From Sabethes cyaneus (taxonomy: Eukaryota; Arthropoda; Insecta; Diptera; Culicidae), in NCBI RefSeq assembly GCF_943734655.1, contig NC_071355.1, positions 56,419,449-56,483,448 of the forward strand: a stretch of DNA of 64,000 nt, in the 5' to 3' direction. The notes under the pieces were generated by a model that was not told the origin of the DNA, made no database searches, and saw only the letters and a list, made by a program, of their open reading frames with translations. Positions within the stretch are counted from its first letter, which is position 1; each line of letters starts with the position of its first letter. The position numbers and the translations under genes are program-made. Shown piece after piece: positions 57,401 to 64,000 of the stretch.

Positions 57401-58630
57401 GCCGGTGAAGAAATAAAACACTTTCCCTCGTTGGGTACACAATCCGGCCATGTTCGCGAGATTACCCCGGACCCATCCTCCGAAAAGTGAAACAAGTCGG
57501 AAAAAGTCTAATTTAATTTCATTATGCACATTATGTCTATAAATTACCAGCTGTGTTTGTTCTCGTGGACTCCACCGTAGTCGTCTGCCAGGTGAACGTT
57601 ACTTTGAACCGAGCCCTGGACACCAGTAACATGAACCAACTACCGAGCGGCGGCGCCAACCAGCCGAACGAGCAACCAAGCGCATCAACACCCGGTGCCC
57701 GCCAGCTAGGATATACTGCATGCGCAAAATATTTCGCATGGCTCGTCGTGGTGCTTCCTTCGAGGGGTCTCCGGTTGCTCCAGTTACTGGTGGAAGCTTT
57801 AATCAACTAATCCGGTTTTGGCGAATGTATCAATTGAATTACAATGAACGAAATTAAAATAGTTTGATCACGTATAAAGCTGCAGTATTTGAAGTAAATG
57901 AAATAAGCAAATACATTTAGAGAAAATATAATACATGGACTCTTGTATTTGCTCTTATCGTGAATCAGGGAGACAATTTAAGGATTGAAAGTACATCATA
58001 AATGAGCCATGCCTCCAAGTTGGTTGTGAGATTTGATACTCAAGTAAAATGTTCCACCAATCGGTAAAACTAGTATTAAAAAACTCTAAGGGACTAAGAT
58101 TTTTGAAACTTCAAAGCGAAAAATGTATTGGCCCTTATTTGCATCTTATGAATGGCGGCATTTTCAAAGAATTTATGATTTGTATACGAAATGCGGTAAA
58201 TAAAAAACCATGCGTCCACTTTACTGAGTAATAGATGGAGATGAGTTGTATGCCAAACTAAAAGCGCTTAAATTTCCAATTTGTTACATTTATGTAAGCT
58301 AAAACTTTTTTACAAATCATGTCATAAATTCAAAACTTTTAATTATTTTTTGTTTCATTATTTTGAAGCAATAAAATAACGAAAATGATGCAATGTCCTT
58401 CATTTTTTACCTGCCAGAAATAGATATTTTCGACAAAGAGAAACTAAGAATATTCTAATGGTACATTCTAGAGATCTTGATCTGATAATAAAAAAAATCT
58501 CAGATTTTCTAAAAATATTCAAATTGTGGGTGCTAAAACAACAATTTTTTTTTTGTTTTTGCTCTTTTATAAACAAAAAGCAAAGCCTAGGTGCAACATG
58601 CCGTTATCGAAACTTGACCTTCTGTTTTTA
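54422..58630. other. No gene recognised
   Basis: The frames are all under 90 codons. 56180-56440 and 57060-57800 are GC-richer and open on both strands without motifs. 55020-55160 repeats tacgaa/ttcgta words in both orientations and may be a decayed MITE. Confidence 0.4.
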
Positions 58631-58639
58631 TACGACAGT

Positions 58640-58965
58640 TTATGTTTTCGGCATTAGGGGCCCACTGCTAAACTGGCTAAACTCATATTTAACATGCAGA
58701 ACGCAGTGTGTAAAAATTCACGGCGAAGTTTCACAGCCGTTCATCGTAAACTCAGGTGTGCCACAAGAAAGTCATCTAGGTCCTTTACTTTTCATACTAG
58801 TGATGAACAATCTTTCTACTTTCATCGACGAAGCAAATATTCTGGTTTCTGGTATACGCCGATGACGTCAAACTATTCTTACCAATAAAGCCCATCAAAG
58901 AATGTTTTATCCTGCAACAAGATCTAGTTAATTTTTGAAAATCAATAAAAACAAATGTGTTAACT
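58640..58965 (+). pseudogene. Jockey-type RT palm fragment
   Basis: A plus-strand reading gives GIRGPLLNWLNSYLTCRTQ, then VKIHGEVSQPFIVNSGVPQ and LGPLLFILVMNNLSTFID (motif B region). After a one-base shift it gives VYADDVKLFLPIKPIKECF (motif C with the catalytic DD) and ILQQDLVNF. It is truncated on both sides. It is more diverged from the 6.2-kb Jockey tail than a sister copy would be, and it covers a different domain. Confidence 0.85.
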
Positions 58966-59436
58966 TTCATTGTGGTGTGACGTCGCATTGCTAGTGTACG
59001 AAAATCATTTCTATATTTTAAATTTTCTAATTTATGACACAATTTCGTTATTTAGATTTTCAAATTTCAATTAACAAATCTTTACACACTTTTCGGTTCT
59101 TCGCATTTTTTAATGTCTTAAAACTACAAGACCAATCATCATAAAATTTAAAAGTTAACGATTTGGAAGGCTCCCCTTTCATTTAAAATCAATTTTGTTC
59201 GATTAGGAAAAAATTTCGTTTTTATTTCAACATAACCTAACTACGATATAACGTAACTTCGATATAACGTAACGAAAATATAAATAAAGTTGCTTTATAT
59301 CGAGGTAGGGTACGGGAGGGTATTCCCAGCACGCTACTAAATTCGGCAAACATTACCTTTTCTTTGCTGCGCTTTCCCAAATAAAAACTTTGCCGCTATA
59401 TAACAATACTGAAACGGATGTAGCACTCATAGGCTT

Positions 59437-59611
59437 TAACGGGAAATTAGCAGTCATCAACTTTTCGTCGGAGAGCCCAATTTTGGAAGCAGTTTTTGGG
59501 CCCAAAAACGGAGTTTTGTTCGTAAAATTGTAAATACTGCATTCTTGCGAATCTGAACAAAAAAACTGCTTTTGAAATTGGCAGAATCGATGACCACTAA
59601 TTTCACCTTAA
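59437..59611. repeat. Foldback repeat copy Y
   Basis: Inverted copy of 53944-54163, running from taacgggaaattagcagtca to actaatttcaccttaa. The same words at both ends suggest a MITE of about 200 bp. Confidence 0.65.
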
Positions 59612-60136
59612 TGTGGTATAACTATTTTCATAAAAATGTAAGTAATTTGCTAAATTTTATTCAATGAACATCAAAACCACTGTTTTCCACTGGCACGTAA
59701 TCAGGCTGAAAAAACCAGCAGCAATCGCTTACGCGTATCCGCTCTTGATGATGGTTTGGAAAACACACAATTATGATCCCGTTTACTTATTCTAGAAACT
59801 AAACAGCGGTGAATATGGTATCACAGAACAATTCTACTTCTTTTCATCACGGAAGACAACAAAAATTTCCTTCTGATATGAAAATATAAATCAATTTTCA
59901 TTCACTAGCACTTGCAGCGTTTTGTTTTTTGTTTCAGCATATGGTGCTCTATATACACTACTACCAATGTGTGAGGCAGTTACTCCTGAAAGTATTCTAT
60001 CGTGTTGACATAGCTAGTATTTAAGTGACAACCACTTGCTTCTGGTGCTAATGTTTATGAACGATTCAAAGATACACTAGCGCCAGCAGCAAGCTGTTGT
60101 CACTGCAAAACTAGTTATCTTCAAAGAGCCGGTATA

Positions 60137-60246
60137 TCCCAAGTAACAATTTGGGTTTTATTACACTCTTATGATTGCATTTAAGACCAAAATTAGTCTT
60201 GAAGACCACCATAAGAGTACAATAAAACTCACATTGTTGCTTGGGA
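60137..60246. mobile_element. Palindromic MITE, TCCCAAGYAACAA family, copy 3 (110 bp)
   Basis: The arms TCCCAAGTAACAATTTGGGT and, complemented, TCCCAAGCAACAATGTGAGT continue through tttatt and actcttatg, giving about 37-bp arms. It is flanked by TA (60135-60136 and 60247-60248). This is the best copy of the family, with relatives at 8718-8810 and perhaps 15908-16000. Confidence 0.8.
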
Positions 60247-60361
60247 TAGGCTATACCGATATGTTATCAATCGGTCTCTCTTTTGATCTGTTTTTGAAAA
60301 GCATTTAATCCTGGCTGGCTATTTCGGCCGGTCGGATTTAAAAAACACAGACACCACTATA

Positions 60362-61435
60362 CTGCCCATAAATGCATAACAGTCCCATCTGACTTTTCAT
60401 CACTTTTGAGATAAACCTGGGAATCATCTTTAAATTAACTGTTCTTTCAATATTTCAAACAAAAAAGTTATGTTTGTTCCCAAGATGTTGAAAAAAAAAT
60501 CAAACTATGTCAGTCCCATATTACAAATAAACGCATAACAGTCACAGTAGTAAAGATATATCAATAAGCATCTGTTTTTGGGAAATGCCTGGACCGATTC
60601 GCCTGCAGCAACTACCAAACGGAAGATTTTAAGGCCTAGAAGAACACTATTGAGGAGAATTTGGATCGGATGTACGATTCCGAAGTTACAGTAGGAACAA
60701 GTTCCGGAATATATGGGACTTGAACATAGTAGCACCATGAATCACAACAAACCCATCATGTGACATCTATAAATACCCGCATATGCAAATCTAGACTATT
60801 GGTAGTCGTAAAAGTGTTCAAGACGTCTTGGCCACATCTAAACATGTCCGTGAATGTTCCAGATACCTCTACAGGGATCAGTTTCTGAATTTAACTAAAA
60901 TACAATATGTGACATCTCTAAGTCGGTACTCGAAATTGCAAAACTAGTTTGAAATAGTTCATTTGTTGTCACATATAGTGTCCAGGATCACATTGGTCAT
61001 ACTCGGACACGTTCTGGGAGTGTTCCGGACACACAGGAAAGCGACCAGCTTCTGAGATCTCAAGATAACAAATTACAATACAATAAAACAACAACGACAC
61101 GGGGTCTTGAAAATACTGCCGAGTCACCGACAACGCAAGGATCAGGGCTTGCTGTGCCTGTGACTGTTATGCGTTTATTCTTGCTTATTCAAGCACAAAT
61201 AAACGCATATCAGTAACTTCGGCAGTTTTTCTAAGTTTTGGAACAAATTTTAGGTCATTTGTGAACAAATTGCTTGTAAAAGTATTCTGTTATGTACATT
61301 CAAGTGATTTTATGACGATTTGGACGATTTGTTTCCAAAATCGATTCAATATTAAACAAAAATTGTCTTGGCTTCAACAGCGTTTTTCGCAGTTGCACGT
61401 TTTTGCAGATGTGACTGTCTTCCATTTATGGGCAG
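60362..61435. mobile_element. Tc1/mariner-like non-autonomous element (1074 bp)
   Basis: The ends CTGCCCATAAATGCATAACA and, complemented, CTGCCCATAAATGGAAGACA continue to gtc-catctg and are flanked by TA (60360-60361 and 61436-61437). Words like aaacgcataacagtca recur near both ends (60528-60550 and 61160-61215, the first of these inverted). The centre carries three diverged ~165-bp tandem units. There is no ORF over 80 codons. Confidence 0.75.
60600..61080. repeat. About 165-bp tandem unit, roughly three diverged copies
   Basis: The recurring blocks are catgaatcacaacaa, then catcatgtgacatct (60738), aatacaatatgtgacatct (60900), and ggacacgttctgggagtgtt (61010) echoing ggaacaagttccggaat (60690). 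They match the units at 7760-8021. Confidence 0.55.
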
Positions 61436-61633
61436 TATAGAAAATGGGCTCAATTTTCTATAACTCAAATTCAGTAGTGTTTTATTAAGATCAAAATACA
61501 CGCCGATATTCAGTAAATATTATTCTTTCAACTGGTATAAAAAACTTGTCTCGAATAAATATAGTTTCAGCGTAATTCCTGAATATTGTTCAGGCTACCG
61601 CTTAATGGGCCGGAAATACCCTCCCGTACCCTA

Positions 61634-62420
61634 TTACTGTATAATTTCATTTTTTGTCATGTTTTTTTTTTGTTTTTGAGAAGTCGTTATTGTCCGGGCA
61701 TAGAAGCATGTCCGGCCATACACGACTTCCCCTAAATATTATCCCACTCGAGAGGATTCTTTCATTGTAATTTTCAACAGGCGCTAAGTAAACTTAGTAT
61801 ATATGCTACAAATTGTTGCAATTTGTTGAAAAAGTGCTTATAATATTGAAATCTAGCCAAAAACATAACGACTTTGGGATAGGTTACTTTCAAACATCGT
61901 CAATTTTCAGCAAACTGGTAACTAACAAATAGCATTTTCAACCGTGACACGCCTGAACGAACGCCTGGAGGCTCTAACCATAAGAAACTGAGGCGACAAG
62001 AGTTGTCTTTTAAGTTCTAATTTATGGTACGAGATCAAATTATCCACCAATTTATTCAATTTATTTATTAGCCATCAAGTTCCTGTCAAAATGTCAATAA
62101 AAGCGAAACGAACCAATAAACACAGCGATTACAGACAATATGCTCCGTATTTCTATCTCATATACCAAGTAAACGGTTTCTAAAATACCTTTAATTCAGA
62201 ATCAAAATTTAAATTCGAAATTTTTAACTTTTTAGCAGTTTATAGTCAAATATAAACAAAACTAACGATTTTTAGAAACACCCTAAATTTTTGGAAATAT
62301 AGGTCCGACTCGATTACCGAACCGAAAAAAAATCATCCGGATAATCTAGTCCGACCTGTAAATAAGTACAAAATAGGAGCCCTTTAAAATTTCGATAATA
62401 CTTGTTTCTGGAATTGCTGT
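61634..62420. other. No gene recognised
   Basis: AT-rich, with a T-rich run at 61660-61690 and a short gtccgggcatagaagcatgt, then ccggccatacacga mirrored patch at 61700-61730. No ORF. Confidence 0.4.
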
Positions 62421-62423
62421 AAG

Positions 62424-62770
62424 GCTTCATGCACAAATTACGTAACGCTCAGAGGGGAGGGGGTCGGACAAGCTAGCGTTACTTTTTGTTACGTAGGGGA
62501 GAGGGGGAGTCTTGAGAAGAGTTACGTAACAAATTTATCAAATTGAAAAAATACGGAATTATTTTTTGCTGAATAAATCTGAGCAGCTGAAAACCGTTTG
62601 GCCCAACATACAACATGGGAAAATGCCTAATTGCTGTTTCAGCTGTGTAACTCTATTTTAGCCTTGATTTCCACTTGATCAAATCCATTTTGATCAAAAT
62701 TTTTGTTCTGAACTCAGACTTGGTTGTGTTAAATCATACAGTTTGATCAGAATTCAGAATGTCAATTCTG
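62424..62770. repeat. Inverted copy of the right half of the 47-kb attacgtaacg repeat
   Basis: The stretch from gcttcatgcacaaattacgt to gaatgtcaattctg matches the complement of 46920-47272, including the G-rich run, ttgagaagagttacgtaac and the tttgatcaaaattttt words. It appears truncated, because the other TIR is absent. Confidence 0.7.
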
Positions 62771-63013
62771 AAAGCTCCATCGCCTAAACAGCTTTATTAA
62801 CTCGAAAATATATACTCATGAGCAGAAAAGGTAGCTTTACTATCAGATCATCCTGATTGATTTGATTTACAGAGCCATAATAACATATCCGAAAAAATTT
62901 ATTATATATTTTCAGCAGTTTCCCTAGCGGTACAGTAAATGCGCATTAAATTTTATTGTGCATATTGGAATGATAGGTGGCTAAAATTAATTAGACATCA
63001 AAATTTTGCTATA

Positions 63014-63463
63014 CAGTTGGATTTTGAATTTGGCATTGTTCGATTTTGGCATGCCTCGATTTTGGCAACAAAAGTATTCGTTTTTGGCAACACAAGATAT
63101 TTCTGTTCCAAAAATATGCTTAAATATCAATCAGTTTCCGCATACATGCTCTAAATAACGAAAAAATGATGCCCTGAGTATGTTCATGAAAAAAAGTTAT
63201 GTGGCTTCGACCAATAATATTCTTATTGTCGTAGGACTACGTCTTTTCGCAGGGTGTCAATAACTTATTTGCACCGGACGGATAGCTCTTGTCGGACTTT
63301 TTAAACATTAAATGGTTGCAATCGGCGATTAATGATATTTAGTCAACTTCTAAAGGATTTACGTTAATTTTTTTCATATCGAAAAAGGGTCTCGATTTTG
63401 GCACGGTTTCGATTTTGGCAACATAGGCGACACGCATTTGTTGCCAAATTCGAAATCCTACTG
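63014..63463. mobile_element. pogo-like MITE, CAGTTGGATTTTG ends (450 bp)
   Basis: The ends CAGTTGGATTTTGAATTTGG and, complemented, CAGTAGGATTTCGAATTTGG are flanked by TA (63012-63013 and 63464-63465). Subterminal tcgattttggcaac words repeat on both sides. A CAGT start plus TA is typical of pogo-type elements. No transposase. Confidence 0.75.
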
Positions 63464-63465
63464 TA

Positions 63466-64000
63466 TCTGAAACCCACTTGTTTAAACAAAATAAATTGAC
63501 TCGATTAGTCAATCTTAGTTTCTAGCAAAATCATTCTGCATTCCGACTAATAATAATTTCTTTCCGTCTACTCACAGTTTGCGTTGATGAATCGTTGTTC
63601 GACGATCAAAGAAAGCATTTCTTTCTTTGTGGCAATATGGCCTCGCATAAAAAAATGATTTCGTTGTAGAATGCTAATATTCTTCGGAATAGCAGTAATA
63701 AATCTGTTCAGGGTTATAAACTTACTATTATAAGAGATGCGTCGCAGTCAACTAGTTTTATCGTGGTAATATAATTAACCACAATAAATTTGCTTTATTG
63801 ACAGTTTTATTATGGTTTTATAGCTAGCTATAAGCAGTTTGTGACTTGTATCATATGGGTATTGTGCAACATCATGATAAAACCATAGGTCACAGTCTTC
63901 CTGCCCACAGACTCAGGCAAGTACTTATCATCCGGTGACGGTATTTTGCCTGAAGTATCTCGAAATTCCAGCGGCTTCACACCTCTACCATCTCCCACGG
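63466..64000. other. No gene recognised
   Basis: AT-rich sequence to the window edge. It has mirrored ttatggttttata and gataaaaccata words near 63805-63880 but no defined element. Confidence 0.4.

Larger units (their letters stand above)
59308..61631. mobile_element. TA-flanked TIR element, 2.3 kb, with nested insertions
   Basis: The ends GGGTACGGGAGGGTATTCCC and, complemented, GGGTACGGGAGGGTATTTCC are flanked by TA (59306-59307 and 61632-61633). The inside contains the foldback copy at 59437-59611, the 110-bp MITE at 60137-60246 and the 1.07-kb TIR element at 60362-61435. Subtracting these leaves about 0.95 kb of AT-rich sequence. No transposase frame is visible. Confidence 0.75.

Noticed and set aside
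57537..57810. Overlapping 89- and 85-codon frames on opposite strands
   Set aside because: Mirror-open GC-richer DNA without motifs; at most one could be real and neither shows protein features.

Overview
This is an animal nuclear window, most likely from a mosquito or related dipteran. The evidence is AT-rich DNA with no operon-like gene packing, many non-LTR retrotransposon remnants, insect-type mariner transposases (ITmDD37E-like and maT/DD37D-like), tRNA-derived SINEs and dozens of short terminal-inverted-repeat (TIR) elements. Mosquito, and culicine rather than anopheline, is an inference from the family mix and base composition. I found no host protein-coding gene or structural RNA gene that I can defend. 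Long unique stretches could be intron or intergenic DNA.

Layout. 0-1.1 kb: decayed LINE and two divergent SINEs. 4.5-11.9 kb: hAT-, pogo- and Tc1-like MITEs, a Jockey-type reverse transcriptase (RT) tail, a ~165-bp tandem unit, a 16-bp minisatellite and a composite repeat. 14.9-17.9 kb: a dead mariner element abutting a decayed endonuclease/RT LINE, then a TA-flanked TIR element carrying an RT fragment in reverse. 19.6-20.9 kb: a 13-bp minisatellite. 21-21.7 kb: a 59-bp TTAA-flanked mini-element and a Tc1-like MITE. 24.6-27.6 kb: an RT fragment, a maT-like transposase relic, a SINE and a large AAGTCC hexamer array. 29.2 kb: a SINE with a perfect target-site duplication. 30.9-34.2 kb: an antisense LINE with an endonuclease, an RT and a GC-richer insertion. 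34.5-37.2 kb: a long palindrome split by a pogo-like element, inside a dispersed repeat family. 40.3-41.1 kb: a mariner-type element. 42.1-43.9 kb: the best preserved LINE, with a 14-bp target duplication and a TAAG tail, broken by a 166-bp insertion. 44-47.3 kb: foldback elements. 47.4-48.0 kb: a second AAGTCC array. 50.6-54.4 kb: an antisense R1-type LINE followed by a 2.08-kb hAT-like element containing a purine-rich minisatellite and a SINE. 58.6-63.5 kb: an RT fragment, a nested 2.3-kb TIR element, an inverted copy of a 47-kb repeat and a pogo-like MITE.

How the parts work together. There is no gene circuit here; the parts are layers of mobile DNA. Nesting gives relative ages: pogo in palindrome, LINE in AT-rich DNA, small insert in LINE, SINE in minisatellite in hAT. 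The items most worth a second look are a hairpin-plus-GAAACGTCGG motif found at three loci with a covarying stem, the two hexamer arrays that are open in several frames, the TIR element that encloses an RT fragment, and the palindrome whose intact arm preserves the empty insertion site.
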